Translations under genes and position numbers: made by a program
In this document: positions 39,740 to 50,659 of the stretch, one piece after another
How positions within the stretch are numbered: the first letter of the stretch is position 1
Layout of the letters: each line of letters begins with the position of its first letter
Notes under the pieces: generated by a model
What the model was told of the DNA's origin: nothing
Database searches by the model: none
What the model saw: the letters and a program-made list of their open reading frames with translations, nothing else
DNA from: Candidatus Thalassarchaeaceae archaeon
Lineage (GTDB): Archaea; Thermoplasmatota; Poseidoniia; Poseidoniales; Thalassarchaeaceae
Reading direction: 5' to 3'
NCBI GenBank assembly: GCA_030747485.1
Contig: JASLKP010000001.1
Coordinates: 62,001-126,000 of the forward strand
Length of the DNA stretch: 64,000 nt

Positions 39740-39811
39740 CCTAAATGATCTCGGTGAGAGCGGCTCTACGAGCCGCCGCCCACGCACGCGTACGCACGGG
39801 GCGACATTCAA

Positions 39812-42800
39812 ATGCTAGGAAATGAACGCAGATGCATGTTGACCCTCCGAGGAAATGTTGCTGCTGCTCGTGCGCTAGTCATTGTCATGCTCTTGGCTAG
39901 CCTTGCACCGTTGATGAGTGGAATCTTTGATGTTCAAATTGAACAAACCGATTCTTTTGAACCTGAATCGCTTGAAATGGGCGAACGAATCACCTACGAA
40001 ACCGGTGGACGTGCCGCCTGTCCAAGTACCCAAAATGACGGTGGAACCACTGGTGATGCAGCCAATAGCACAAGTACGACCAAAACGTTTGGAACCGATC
40101 CAACGTCCCAAAACGTCCCAGGATGTGTCGACAGTTCTGACACCATGGATTTCTACAGCGTGACCTTATCGGCTAACAAAGAAATCTCAATCGAACTGAC
40201 TGTGCCAACTTTTGCTGATTTTGACCTGTATATCGTCGATTCAAACCTCTCCATCATTGATTCTTCAGAATACAGTGACCCACTCGAAAGTGTGTTCATG
40301 ATTACAACTTCTTCGAATGCTGGCACCTACTACGTGGTGGTCTCACAATATTCCAGTGATGGTGGCTACACCCTAGACATGTGGACCAACAATAGTTCAC
40401 CCTATCCAGACTTGACCAGTAATGGTGTCTCTGGACCCAATTCTGCAACCACAGGTAGCAACGTCAATCTGGGCTATACAATCAACAATATCGGAACAGC
40501 CGCACTCACATCCAGCACCCCTTATGACATTCCAGTTATCCTGTCAACAGACACGACCTACGACAACACAGACACCATTCTCAGTACACAAATCACAGGT
40601 CCGAACCTTGGCATTAACGGGAGTCAAGGATTCATTACCTCAGTATCGATTCCTTCATCGCTTACAGCAGGGAATTACTACTGGCTTGTTTGGCCAGATG
40701 GATGGGGCAATGTCACTGAACTCAACGAGTTGAACAACAATGCTTGGAGCAGTGGAACAACAGCGATTAGTACACCTAGCTCCACATCTGGAGACATGTT
40801 TGAGCCTAATGAAAATACGTCGACTGCGACTGTAGTCACGCTACCATTATCGCAATCCAATCTGTCCATTCACACCACGACAGACAACGATTATTTCGAA
40901 ATCTCAATGATTAGCGGAGATACATATTGGTTCAACAATACGCACACCTATGCCAATGGAGACATCGACATGGATCTTATCTCTGGTACGATTAACCTCG
41001 CATCATCAGCCTCTTCAACCGATAACGAGGCCATTACTCATACCGCATCAGGTAACTTCACCGCACACCTCTACGTCTACGGTTTTGCGGGTGCTGTCAA
41101 CAATTACGGCCTGACCATCGAGAGTTCTGCTGGAAGTGGCACACCTCCTGCCGGAACACCGAGCATGAATGTGGTCATGCCAGACAAGTTCAGTGCAACC
41201 GCCGCCTTGTCTAACCTGACCACAGGTGCGACATATTCACTGGATTCGACATTGTATGAGTTCTACATTGATGGGTCCTCAACAAATTCAACTCTGCCAA
41301 CTATGAACTGGACGGCGACCACCAATACATACACGCAGAACTACAACTTTAGCACGCCAAATGTAGAAGGAGAATATGCAGTACTCAGCATGTTGTATCA
41401 AAATAGTGCATTCACCGATTTCGACTTTGATTACATCTATCACGAAATGATGATCGCAGAATCCTCTGGCTCAGCCAGTGGCTGGCTAGAAGCACAGAAC
41501 CTCACTGTAGGCAACACATATTCAGCACAATGGTGGGCTTATGACAACGTGACCAATGCATCATTGGGCACGAGCACACTGAACTTCACAGCCACCTCAA
41601 GTTCGTGGTACCAAACGACATCTTGGTCATACCCTACCACTGCAAATCAGCACGTTTTCGAAGTGATTCTAATGTCGGGTACAAGTATTATTGGAGCACA
41701 TTACGATGAGTTTGTGCCCAGCCCACCAAGTGTGTCTATTGTGTCATACACCAATGATGCAAATTCATCGGGCAATTCAGTGACCACGCAAGGCATGGAT
41801 TTGGTTCCAGGTCAATCCTATATGAGACAAATCTCAATTTTGGATCCCAGTAACAACACAATTGCCACATCATCTCAAATCAACTTTACAGCCAACAGCA
41901 CAACCATGAACTTCCCCGCTTGGTCATATTCAACACCAACAGCAAGTGGCATATACTGTGCAGTTGCAGAATTGTGGACAGCAAACGGAACCACACTCAC
42001 CGGTGATTTGGTGTGCTTCTCTTACATTTACGATGCAGATGGCGATGGAGTGTGGGATTCAAACGACTTGTGTCCAAACACACCGGCGGGCTCAACAGTC
42101 GATCAGAATGGATGTGCAGCAAGCCAACGAGATACCGATGGCGATGGTTACACTGACGATGTCGACGACTTCCCCAACGACCCGACTCAATGGAATGATG
42201 CCGATGGTGACGGCTACGGTGACAACGCCAGCGGGAACTATGGAGATGATTTCCCACTAGATGCAACACAATGGTCCGATGCTGATGGTGATGGTTGTGG
42301 TGACAATCCAAACGGAAACAATGGAGATCAATTCCCATTTGACCCGACACAATGCAGTGATGCAGACGGTGATGGATACGGAGACAATCCAAATGGGACC
42401 AATGCCGATGCCTTCCCGAATGACCCCACACAGTGGAATGATGCTGATGGCGATGGTTACGGAGATAACCCGAACGGAAACTACGCCGATGATTTCCCAC
42501 AAGATGCCACACAATGGTCTGATTCAGATGGTGATGGGTACGGGGACAATCCAAACGGGAACAACCCCGACTTATTCCCAACTGATTCCACACAATGGGC
42601 TGACAGTGATGGCGATGGTTACGGAGACAATCCAAACGGCAATTCTGGAGATGCATTCCCAACGGACCCAACACAATGGGCTGACAGTGACGGTGACGGA
42701 TATGGAGACAATCTATCTGGAAATTATCCTGATTTATTCCCCAATGATTCCACGCAGTGGGAAGATGCAGATGGAGATGGATACGGGGACAATCCACAAG

Positions 42801-44386
42801 GCAATGCTGCAGATCACTTCCCAACTGATGCCACACAATGGGCCGACTCAGATAACGATGGGTACGGAGACAATCCACTAGGCAACAATCCTGACGCATT
42901 CCCTAGCGATGGTACACAATGGGCTGACTCAGACAACGATGGTTGGGGAGATAACCCTCAGGGTAACAACCCTGACTTGTTCCCTAGCGACGGCACACAA
43001 TGGTCTGATGCCGATGGTGACGGCTATGGTGACAATGCTTGGGGAACAAATCCTGACCATTGTCCAAACAGTCCGTCAGGTGCAATCGTTGACGAGAACG
43101 GTTGTGCAGCGAGCGAATTGGATGATGACGTCGATGGTGTGACCAACGACCTCGATGCGTGTCCAAACACCCCCGGTGGTGAAAGTGTGGATGCGCTCGG
43201 ATGTGGTGACTCGCAAAAAGACGGTGATTATGACGGCGTCTCAGATGCTTTAGACCAATGTCCAGGTTCCCCGCAAGGTGAAGTTGTAGATGGATACGGT
43301 TGCGCTGCAAGTCAGCGAGATTCTGATAATGATGGAATTAGTGATGACCGTGATGATTGCCCCACAACAACACCAGGTGCTGCAGTGAATGGTGTCGGCT
43401 GTGCTGCTGATGAAAGAGATGCAGATGGTGATGGGATTGTCGATGCTGATGATACCTGTCCGAATACCTCTTCACTGGACACAGCAGATAGCACCGGATG
43501 TGGTGCTGCTCAGCGAGACACAGATGGCGATACAGTCATGGATGCCGATGATGAATGTCCAATGACGCCCGGAGGAGCAAACGTCGATGGAGGTGGATGT
43601 TCAAACACCCAGCGTGATTCCGATGGCGATACAGTTGTCGACGCATGGGATGATTGTCCAACGACACCATCTGGTGAATCAGTTGATGCTGATGGTTGCG
43701 GCGATTCGCAGAAAGATGCTGATGAAGATGGTATTTCAGATGCCCATGACATCTGTCCATTCACTCAATCCACTTGGATTCCAAATTTGGATGGGTGCGC
43801 GCCACAGCAAGTAGATGCTGACGATGATGGTGTGAGTGATCACTTCGATGAATGCCCAAATTCCGCACAAGCCGAAATCGCAGATAGTGATGGTTGTGCT
43901 CCGTCCCAGAAGGATGACGACGGTGATGGTGTCAACAACGCAGAGGATGCGTTCCCAGATGATCCAACTGAAACACTTGACAGTGATGGAGATGGAGTCG
44001 GTGATGTCGCTGACGACTTCCCGCAAGATTCTGCACGTCAAACGGCAGAAGAAGGGGGGATCTCAGGCCTCATGTGGGCGTTCATCTTTGTCGCAGTATT
44101 CGTCATGACTGGAGCAGCGACGGTCCTCATCCTACGCCGAGGAGACGCATCTGGAAGTGAAGTCGAATACGGTGATGAATGGAGTGCGGGGGCACTACAG
44201 CCTGCAGAGAATCTGCATGAAATGGCTGCAATGCCTACTGAAACGCTCACCATGGAATCTCCCGTAGTTGAGGATGCTGGTCCAACCACTTGGACTGATG
44301 AAGATGGTCATGCGTGGTGTCAATATCCTGATGGTACCATCATGCGATTTGATGCTGAAAGTGGTCAATGGGTCCCTCACCAGTGA
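39812..44386 (+). CDS. Giant surface protein: PPC and CARDB-like N-terminal domains, thrombospondin type-3 repeat array, C-terminal TM and short cytosolic tail
   Basis: DTMDFYSVTLSANKEISIELTVPTFADFDLYIVD (PPC-like); NNIGTAALTSSTPYDIPV (CARDB-like); many D-x-DGDGYGDN and DxCPxTP repeats; TM GLMWAFIFVAVFVMTGAATVLIL. Start may be internal ATG 39836. Confidence 0.85.
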   Translation: MLGNERRCMLTLRGNVAAARALVIVMLLASLAPLMSGIFDVQIEQTDSFEPESLEMGERITYETGGRAACPSTQNDGGTTGDAANSTSTTKTFGTDPTSQNVPGCVDSSDTMDFYSVTLSANKEISIELTVPTFADFDLYIVDSNLSIIDSSEYSDPLESVFMITTSSNAGTYYVVVSQYSSDGGYTLDMWTNNSSPYPDLTSNGVSGPNSATTGSNVNLGYTINNIGTAALTSSTPYDIPVILSTDTTYDNTDTILSTQITGPNLGINGSQGFITSVSIPSSLTAGNYYWLVWPDGWGNVTELNELNNNAWSSGTTAISTPSSTSGDMFEPNENTSTATVVTLPLSQSNLSIHTTTDNDYFEISMISGDTYWFNNTHTYANGDIDMDLISGTINLASSASSTDNEAITHTASGNFTAHLYVYGFAGAVNNYGLTIESSAGSGTPPAGTPSMNVVMPDKFSATAALSNLTTGATYSLDSTLYEFYIDGSSTNSTLPTMNWTATTNTYTQNYNFSTPNVEGEYAVLSMLYQNSAFTDFDFDYIYHEMMIAESSGSASGWLEAQNLTVGNTYSAQWWAYDNVTNASLGTSTLNFTATSSSWYQTTSWSYPTTANQHVFEVILMSGTSIIGAHYDEFVPSPPSVSIVSYTNDANSSGNSVTTQGMDLVPGQSYMRQISILDPSNNTIATSSQINFTANSTTMNFPAWSYSTPTASGIYCAVAELWTANGTTLTGDLVCFSYIYDADGDGVWDSNDLCPNTPAGSTVDQNGCAASQRDTDGDGYTDDVDDFPNDPTQWNDADGDGYGDNASGNYGDDFPLDATQWSDADGDGCGDNPNGNNGDQFPFDPTQCSDADGDGYGDNPNGTNADAFPNDPTQWNDADGDGYGDNPNGNYADDFPQDATQWSDSDGDGYGDNPNGNNPDLFPTDSTQWADSDGDGYGDNPNGNSGDAFPTDPTQWADSDGDGYGDNLSGNYPDLFPNDSTQWEDADGDGYGDNPQGNAADHFPTDATQWADSDNDGYGDNPLGNNPDAFPSDGTQWADSDNDGWGDNPQGNNPDLFPSDGTQWSDADGDGYGDNAWGTNPDHCPNSPSGAIVDENGCAASELDDDVDGVTNDLDACPNTPGGESVDALGCGDSQKDGDYDGVSDALDQCPGSPQGEVVDGYGCAASQRDSDNDGISDDRDDCPTTTPGAAVNGVGCAADERDADGDGIVDADDTCPNTSSLDTADSTGCGAAQRDTDGDTVMDADDECPMTPGGANVDGGGCSNTQRDSDGDTVVDAWDDCPTTPSGESVDADGCGDSQKDADEDGISDAHDICPFTQSTWIPNLDGCAPQQVDADDDGVSDHFDECPNSAQAEIADSDGCAPSQKDDDGDGVNNAEDAFPDDPTETLDSDGDGVGDVADDFPQDSARQTAEEGGISGLMWAFIFVAVFVMTGAATVLILRRGDASGSEVEYGDEWSAGALQPAENLHEMAAMPTETLTMESPVVEDAGPTTWTDEDGHAWCQYPDGTIMRFDAESGQWVPHQ
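42130..43060 (+). repeat. Coding tandem repeat array, about 26-aa unit DxDGDGYGDNPxGNxxDxFPxDxTQWxD
   Basis: About a dozen near-regular units readable in the translation (78-bp period). Confidence 0.85.
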
Positions 44387-44426
44387 ACCGTGATGCATTT
44401 GAACCGGCATCAGTTGGGAGTACCTG

Positions 44427-44909
44427 ATGGACATCAGCATCATCCTCGGTTCACGCACAGATTTGCCAGTTGCAGAAAAGGCTACGAAGATTCTCGACCA
44501 GTTTGATGTCGAGTATGAACTTCGTATCGCAAGCGCTCATCGGGCACCCAAATATCTGGAAGGGATTATCGATTCTGCATTGGAAAATGGATGTCAAATT
44601 TTCATCGGCATGGCAGGCGTTGCAGCAGCGCTACCTGGCGTCATCGCAAGCATGACCACAAAACCAGTAATCGGCGTACCATGCGGTGGAAAGGTACCTC
44701 TAGATTCACTTCTATCCATCGTTCAAATGCCACCTGGCATGCCAGTAGCGACCGTGGGTGTTGACAGAGGCGACAATGCTGCTGTACTCGCAATTCAAAT
44801 TCTAGCAAACAAGAATGAAGCCATCTCTGAGGCTTTCGACGCTTACCGTGACGCGATGACGGAGAAGGTCATCTCTGACGACGATCTTACCCGATCGGAG
44901 CGTGCCTGA
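44427..44909 (+). CDS. purE: N5-carboxyaminoimidazole ribonucleotide mutase / AIR carboxylase catalytic subunit
   Basis: [58 protein letters not shown]. Confidence 0.93.
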   Translation: MDISIILGSRTDLPVAEKATKILDQFDVEYELRIASAHRAPKYLEGIIDSALENGCQIFIGMAGVAAALPGVIASMTTKPVIGVPCGGKVPLDSLLSIVQMPPGMPVATVGVDRGDNAAVLAIQILANKNEAISEAFDAYRDAMTEKVISDDDLTRSERA

Positions 44910-45855
44910 AATGGACGCAAGTATGCTCATCGATGAAGCTGTTGAAATTCTCAAAAGCCAAATCGATGATACTGCAATTATCGCTTGTAGTGGTGGTATC
45001 GATTCTACGGTCGCTGCAGTGTTGGCAAACAAAGCAATTGGCAATCTCCTACACTGTGTGTATGTTGATACTGGATTCATGCGAAAGGATGAGACTGAAG
45101 AAGTGCGAGAAATGCTCACTGAATTAGGATTGAATCTGAAAGTTGTCGATGCAAGTGAGCGATTCTTCAAACACCTTGAGGGTGTGACTGAACCCGAACA
45201 TAAACGGAAGGTCATCGGAGAACAGTTCATCCGTGTTTTCGAAGAAGAACAAGTTTCTTCTGGTGCGAAATACTTGGTTCAAGGCACCATCGCACCAGAT
45301 TGGATCGAGTCAGGTGGTGGCGAGCGAGATGTCATCAAGAGCCACCATAATGTCGGGGGTTTACCCGATGATGTCGATTTGGTAATCGTTGAACCATTAC
45401 GTGAATTCTACAAAGACGAAGTCAGAGATATGGCTGCTGTCCTAGATATTCCTAGCAGCAACCGTCAACCATTCCCTGGCCCTGGTCTGGCGGTTCGAGT
45501 ACTCGGCGATTTGACAAGAGAACGGACTGAAGCATGCAGAGAAGCATGTGCCATTGTCGAAGAAGAATTAGAGGCGGCGGCAGAGGCGGGTCTCATTGAG
45601 ATTCCATGGCAATACTTTGCGGCTCTACTCCCTGTGTCTAGCGTAGGGGTACATGGGGATGCGCGCGTATATGGAGAAACAGTCGTTGTTCGTGCAGTTC
45701 GAAGTATTGATGGAATGTCTGCACGATATTCTGAAATTCCTCACGACGTATTGCAAAAAATCAGTACCCGAATTACAAACACACTGAAGGGGCATGTCAA
45801 TCGAGTCGTCTACGACATTACCCACAAACCACCAGGTACCATCGAGTGGGAGTGA
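44902..45855 (+). CDS. guaAB: GMP synthase PP-ATPase subunit B (archaeal split form)
   Basis: [24 protein letters not shown]-loop, [31 protein letters not shown]; no glutaminase domain. Confidence 0.93.
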   Translation: MPEMDASMLIDEAVEILKSQIDDTAIIACSGGIDSTVAAVLANKAIGNLLHCVYVDTGFMRKDETEEVREMLTELGLNLKVVDASERFFKHLEGVTEPEHKRKVIGEQFIRVFEEEQVSSGAKYLVQGTIAPDWIESGGGERDVIKSHHNVGGLPDDVDLVIVEPLREFYKDEVRDMAAVLDIPSSNRQPFPGPGLAVRVLGDLTRERTEACREACAIVEEELEAAAEAGLIEIPWQYFAALLPVSSVGVHGDARVYGETVVVRAVRSIDGMSARYSEIPHDVLQKISTRITNTLKGHVNRVVYDITHKPPGTIEWE

Positions 45856-46800
45856 TTACTCTTCTTCGGAATATTTCCCTGTTTCAATTGATGCTGGCCA
45901 TGGTGTAACAACAGGTGACACCGGAGGATAACCGAAGAACTCTCGAACGGTAATCACTGGTGGCACATCTGCAAAGATTGGTCCCAATTTTTCAAATGGT
46001 ATCGTGTCACCAACCGTTGGACCAACGAAAGGATCCAGAAGCGCACCACTTGGATGGACCAAATGCATTGCTAGATAGTCGAGATTCTCATGTCTAACAC
46101 CAAACAGAACCATTTCCAATTCAGTCGCTCCTGTTTCTCCAACGGGAATTTTTCGACGAGCGAGAGGACGACGAGCCCAACGTCGTGATTCAGCAATCCA
46201 CGGTTCGCTTAGTGAAGCCAAACCCACATCGACGTGTGCGATTGGTAGAATCCAACGACCGGAGGGCCAAGCGAGTAAGGTTGCGATTCTAACCACGTGA
46301 GAAAGCCACAATGGTATGGAAATCAACAATGCTATGATTGCCACGAATCCGACGGGCTCATGATGGATGACCCATGCAAGAACGGCCAATAAGACGGTCT
46401 CAATACGGAATAAATTCCACATCAACATCTTTGATGTTGAGCCTTCAATCTGTTTTTGCGCCAAATTCAATGCTCCAAGCCATAGCAATACGAAAGCACC
46501 GACCCAAAGGCCGAGGCCTAGTCGAATGTCCATGCCTATTCCATGCCCTAATGCTGCCAACATCAGAGGAATTCCGCCCGCTGCTAATAGGAAGGCAGAC
46601 CATGCGGAAGGAAATAGAAAACCTGAGAGTAGGGGTTCTAATCTCTGGCGTCGCCAACCCATCTCAGACCATTCACTGGGAGCATCGACTTCGTGGTCCA
46701 ATCTGTTGGGAAGGGAGTCGGAGCCAAACCAACGAGCATGACCGAGGAGGAAGTGTTTGTCTGGTGCGCCCATGAAAGGACGGCGCAAACCATCAGGCAT
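45856..46800 (-). CDS. Membrane protein of unknown function (about 4-5 TM)
   Basis: 314-aa ORF, hydrophobic stretches, stop abuts guaAB stop; start uncertain. Confidence 0.6.
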   Translation of the reverse strand: MPDGLRRPFMGAPDKHFLLGHARWFGSDSLPNRLDHEVDAPSEWSEMGWRRQRLEPLLSGFLFPSAWSAFLLAAGGIPLMLAALGHGIGMDIRLGLGLWVGAFVLLWLGALNLAQKQIEGSTSKMLMWNLFRIETVLLAVLAWVIHHEPVGFVAIIALLISIPLWLSHVVRIATLLAWPSGRWILPIAHVDVGLASLSEPWIAESRRWARRPLARRKIPVGETGATELEMVLFGVRHENLDYLAMHLVHPSGALLDPFVGPTVGDTIPFEKLGPIFADVPPVITVREFFGYPPVSPVVTPWPASIETGKYSEEE

Positions 46801-46823
46801 GAACGCGTCGCCATTGCGAGCGA

Positions 46824-48299
46824 TTATTCGTCAATCGGGTGTCGTAAGATGAGGTTTCGAGCCGCCCAAACCTCGTCAACTCGTTTGACTGGAGTATCGT
46901 GAGGAGCACTCATCACGAGTTTTGGATCCTCTGACAAGATGGTCAAGAAATCATCTGCAAATTGATCGATGGCTTCCTTTGATTCTGTCTCCGTTGGCTC
47001 AAACATCAAGCATTCAGGTACAATCATCGGGAAGTAGAGAGTGGGTGCCATGTATCCGAAATCTAACAATCGCTTTGCAACATCCTTACCTGTGACTCCT
47101 GTTGCCTCCTTCAGCGGAGTCATGTTCAATGTAAACTCATGTTTGACAATGTCCGTAGGAGCGCCATCAATCGGCATCGCGTGAATACCTGCTCGGACAT
47201 CATTAGAAGGATTTAGCAATCGATAACGGAGATAATTCGCATTCAATACTGCATGTTCACTCATCTTCTCCAAGTCTTTTCCATAGCGTCTGTAAAAGGC
47301 CCAAGCACGAACGACTGCTCCTGAATTTCCTAACCATTGCTGAACCTTTCCAATACTCTTTGGTGGATCGAACCATTCGTACCACACATCACCATCTTCA
47401 TCTTCAACACATTCAACCATGGGAGCGGGGAGATAATCCGCAAGGTGTTCCTTAACACCAATTGGTCCCGAACCTGGACCTCCGCCTCCATGGGGTTGGC
47501 TAAACGTCTTGTGTAGATTGTAATGAACAGCATCAAAACCCATCAACCCCGGGTTAGTCTTGCCTAAAATTGCATTGAAATTGGCACCATCGTAATACAT
47601 CTGACCACCAGCTGCATGAACAATCTCAGATGCTTCTGCAATTTCTGGCTCAAAGATGCCTAACGTGCTCGGATTGGTAATCATCATCGCTGCGGTATCA
47701 TCGCCAACCACAGCTCGAAGCGCGTCCAAATCTAGACGACCGTTCTCAAGAGATGGAATCTCGATGATTTCGTATCCACACATGGCAGCGCTTGCCGGAT
47801 TGGTTCCATGCGCACTGTCGGGAACAATCACCTTGTTTCGATGGGATTCACCAAGGTCACGATGGAATTCCTGGATGCATCGAATCGCTGTAAATTCACC
47901 ATGAGCACCGGCCACGGGTTGGAGTGTAATCGCATCCATGCCAGCACAATGAGATAGCATCTCCTGCATTTCATAGAATATTGCCATCAATCCCTGAAGG
48001 TGATGTTCTGGTGCCAATGGGTGGATGTCATTCATTCCTGGCATCTGAACGATGCGCTCGTTCACACGTGGGTTGTGCTTCATCGTACAGGAACCCAATG
48101 GATAGAATCCCGAATCAATTCCATGACTACGAGTTGACAACCAGGTGTAATGTCGCACGAGTTCTGGTTCACTAGCACGAGGCCATTTAGGTGGTGTCTT
48201 TCGTTCCAATCCAGATGGGATGGAGAATTCCACTGGAATCGGGTCCGGCTGTGCATAGCCAGCATTATCTGAGCCATTGAAGGCGAATATATCACTCAA
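46824..48299 (-). CDS. gcvPB: Glycine dehydrogenase (decarboxylating) subunit 2
   Basis: GFYPLGSCTMKHNPRVNE, VHYNLHKTFSQPHGGGGPGSGPIGV. Confidence 0.96.
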   Translation of the reverse strand: MSDIFAFNGSDNAGYAQPDPIPVEFSIPSGLERKTPPKWPRASEPELVRHYTWLSTRSHGIDSGFYPLGSCTMKHNPRVNERIVQMPGMNDIHPLAPEHHLQGLMAIFYEMQEMLSHCAGMDAITLQPVAGAHGEFTAIRCIQEFHRDLGESHRNKVIVPDSAHGTNPASAAMCGYEIIEIPSLENGRLDLDALRAVVGDDTAAMMITNPSTLGIFEPEIAEASEIVHAAGGQMYYDGANFNAILGKTNPGLMGFDAVHYNLHKTFSQPHGGGGPGSGPIGVKEHLADYLPAPMVECVEDEDGDVWYEWFDPPKSIGKVQQWLGNSGAVVRAWAFYRRYGKDLEKMSEHAVLNANYLRYRLLNPSNDVRAGIHAMPIDGAPTDIVKHEFTLNMTPLKEATGVTGKDVAKRLLDFGYMAPTLYFPMIVPECLMFEPTETESKEAIDQFADDFLTILSEDPKLVMSAPHDTPVKRVDEVWAARNLILRHPIDE

Positions 48300-49669
48300 T
48301 CAATCACCTCTGACAACCATTCTCGAATACCATCACTTAACTCATCGATGTCCTCAATATCGATTTGATCTGTTGCACAGACTAGGATACAGTCGCCAAG
48401 TTCTGGCCACCAATCTGAGAGGTCAAAACCACCGGTGAGGTCACATTCGTCATCTAGGAAATCGAGCAGACTTGCAGCCTCACCAGGGATTCGAATCACA
48501 AATTCGTTGAAATGAGAACCATTCGGGTGCACCATTTCGATGCCTTCAATCTTGGCAATCTCTTGCTTTGTTGCTTCGCAAGCCGCAGCATTACGAGTGG
48601 CCAACAATTGCAATCCATCAGGCCCGAGCATGGACATGTGCATGGCACCCATCAAGGCAATGAGTGTCTCATTGGAACAGATGTTACTGGTCGCTCGATG
48701 GCGGCGAATGTGTTGTTCTCTCGTACTCAATGTGAGAGTGAATGCTTGGACTCCATCCGAATCAAAACTCTGTCCAACGATTCTTCCCGGCATTTGTCGA
48801 ATATAGGCGTCTGTGCATGCAAATATACCGTAAATTGGCCCGCCAGCAGTCGGACCAATTCCAAATGGTTGACCTTCGCCCACGACAATATCGGCACCGT
48901 AATCTCCAGGTGGAGCAACCAATCCTAGCGAGACAGGTTGGACTCCAACAATGAGAGCGGTTTCTGTTCCGATGATCTCTTTGAGTTTCAATAAACCATC
49001 ATCAAGCAATCCAAATGCATTGGGTTGTTCAACATAAATGGCACAGGAACCTGCCGCGGCTTTGGCCGCTTCAAGGTCAATATGGCCATCATCATCATGT
49101 GGGATAGTTTTGATGGCAATTTCAGCACCCTGTGTATAATTATGAATCACTGAAAGACGGTGGGGCGGGACCAACTCTGAAACATATATTGTTGATTTCT
49201 GACTCGCTTTACGATCATGAATTCGAACAGCACAAGTTATCGCCTCAGCAGCTGCTGTTGAAGCATCATACATGCTGACATTAGAGACAGGTAACCCAAC
49301 CAGTTCACTGATCATGGTTTGGAATTCCCACATTGCCTGCAACATTCCCTGACTGACTTCAGGTTGGTATGGAGTATAGGCTGTGAGAAATTCTCCACGT
49401 GTAGCCAACATGGGCACCATGCTTGGCACATAGTTACTGTACAATCCGGCACCCAAGAAAGAGGGGCGGCTATTCACTGCAATATTTGCACCTAACAGCA
49501 TTTGTGCTTCGCGCAGGATTTCTTCTTCAGTTTGAGGCTCGGGTAAATCGAGTGCTTCGTTTCGTCGAACGTGTTCTGGAATGTCTGCGAAGAGTGTATC
49601 CATTGAGGACATACCCATGGCCTCTAGCATCTCTTTCTCACGGCCGAGATTCGGTAATTGGTCTACCAT
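48296..49669 (-). CDS. gcvPA: Glycine dehydrogenase (decarboxylating) subunit 1
   Basis: SFLGAGLYSNYVPSMVPMLATRGEFLTAYTPYQPEVSQGMLQAMWEFQTMI; overlaps gcvPB by 4 bp. Confidence 0.96.
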   Translation of the reverse strand: MVDQLPNLGREKEMLEAMGMSSMDTLFADIPEHVRRNEALDLPEPQTEEEILREAQMLLGANIAVNSRPSFLGAGLYSNYVPSMVPMLATRGEFLTAYTPYQPEVSQGMLQAMWEFQTMISELVGLPVSNVSMYDASTAAAEAITCAVRIHDRKASQKSTIYVSELVPPHRLSVIHNYTQGAEIAIKTIPHDDDGHIDLEAAKAAAGSCAIYVEQPNAFGLLDDGLLKLKEIIGTETALIVGVQPVSLGLVAPPGDYGADIVVGEGQPFGIGPTAGGPIYGIFACTDAYIRQMPGRIVGQSFDSDGVQAFTLTLSTREQHIRRHRATSNICSNETLIALMGAMHMSMLGPDGLQLLATRNAAACEATKQEIAKIEGIEMVHPNGSHFNEFVIRIPGEAASLLDFLDDECDLTGGFDLSDWWPELGDCILVCATDQIDIEDIDELSDGIREWLSEVID

Positions 49670-49683
49670 TTAATCACCCTCAC

Positions 49684-49702
49684 GGCGCCCCTACGGGGCG
49701 CC
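49684..49702 (-). promoter_or_regulatory. Hairpin GGCGCCCC-GTA-GGGGCGCC, 14 nt before gcvPA ATG 49669
   Basis: 8-bp perfect stem in a divergent intergenic region. Confidence 0.7.
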
Positions 49703-49810
49703 TTTCCACTCCCGCCTGTACAACATCAGCCCTTCAAGTTTCGTCAACAGCCCCGATGGTTTGCTATCCGTCACAATCATACACTATCGTGGGATGTCGG
49801 GTGTGAAGGA

Positions 49811-50659
49811 ATGACCATGCGTGTGGCAATCAGTGGTCAAGATGGATTCGTTCAACCTCACCTAGAAGCGGCCCTAGGGGATGATTTGGTGGAAATTCCA
49901 GTCGAAGCACTTAGTCAACCAAAAATTCTCGACGCTCTATTGACTTCTTGCGATGCAATTGTTCTGATGAATGCGCATCCACCATCAAGTGGCGACCGAG
50001 GAGATCGTTCGTCATTGCTACAAATGAGAAGTGCGGCCAAGCCAATTCTATCAGCTGTTGAACGCCATGGAAGTATTCATCTCGTTTTGATTGGCACCTT
50101 GCGAGTCCATCCACAAGCCACGCCAGAAGAGCCATATTATTCCAGTCAAGCCACTTTAGCGCCACGAGATATTGCCGCTGAAGGACAACTATGGGTTGAG
50201 GAAAGGGCACTTGAACACGCCAATGAGAATGCACCTGTTAGCGTCCTTCGATGTTCCAATGTGCAAGGGCTTTCCTTACAGACAGAAGAAGGACACGGGA
50301 TTATGCATCAATTTGCTCGAGATTCAATTTTTGGATGGGTGAGTGTACCTGGCGATGGAACCCAAGTCAAGGATTTCGTTCACATCTCAGATGTCATTGG
50401 TGTGGTCATGCATGTCCTTAGTAGCCCCCCACCAACACGTGAAACACTGTGTATCGGTTCTGGACAAGGTGCAGTCATGAGTGAAGTCGCAACCATTTAT
50501 GCTGAACGTACTGGATGTGACCCACAATATGGTAACGATGACCGAAACGAAGTGTGGGGTGTCGTTGATGCGTGGGAAATCGAACAGCGTTGCGGCTTCC
50601 GTCCCGAAGTTGAACTCAATCAGATGATTGAGGAAGCCTTCGAAATCGCTGGAGTTTAA
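49811..50659 (+). CDS. NAD-dependent epimerase/dehydratase-like (extended SDR)
   Basis: MTMRVAISGQDGFVQPHLEAAL; VSVLRCSNVQG; DGTQVKDFVHISDV. Track ORF extends to 49658 but 49811 is the plausible start. Confidence 0.75.
   Translation: MTMRVAISGQDGFVQPHLEAALGDDLVEIPVEALSQPKILDALLTSCDAIVLMNAHPPSSGDRGDRSSLLQMRSAAKPILSAVERHGSIHLVLIGTLRVHPQATPEEPYYSSQATLAPRDIAAEGQLWVEERALEHANENAPVSVLRCSNVQGLSLQTEEGHGIMHQFARDSIFGWVSVPGDGTQVKDFVHISDVIGVVMHVLSSPPPTRETLCIGSGQGAVMSEVATIYAERTGCDPQYGNDDRNEVWGVVDAWEIEQRCGFRPEVELNQMIEEAFEIAGV

Noticed and set aside
39760-39776. Hairpin GCGGCTC-TAC-GAGCCGC after tRNA-Asn
   Set aside because: Same style as the leader hairpins but 35 nt or more from the nearest plausible start codon; could equally relate to tRNA 3' processing, so not counted in the family.
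42261-42881. 206-aa plus-strand ORF inside the TSP3 gene
   Set aside because: Out-of-frame reading of the 78-bp repeat; Met/Thr-rich low-complexity, no independent signal.
41997-42899. 300-aa minus-strand ORF (HRH-rich) opposite the TSP3 array
   Set aside because: Antisense shadow of the highly repetitive GAT/GGT-rich coding repeat; His/Arg/Leu composition is an artefact and the plus-strand frame is clearly the gene.
42130-43060. Regular repeats considered as a CRISPR-like array
   Set aside because: No constant palindromic repeat with unique spacers; period is a multiple of 3, in frame, and encodes Ca2+-binding-type motifs.
49684-49702. Start-proximal hairpins considered as intrinsic terminators
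   Set aside because: At least those at 25579, 49684 and 59094 lie between divergent genes, none has a T-tract, and all sit within a few nt of an ATG.
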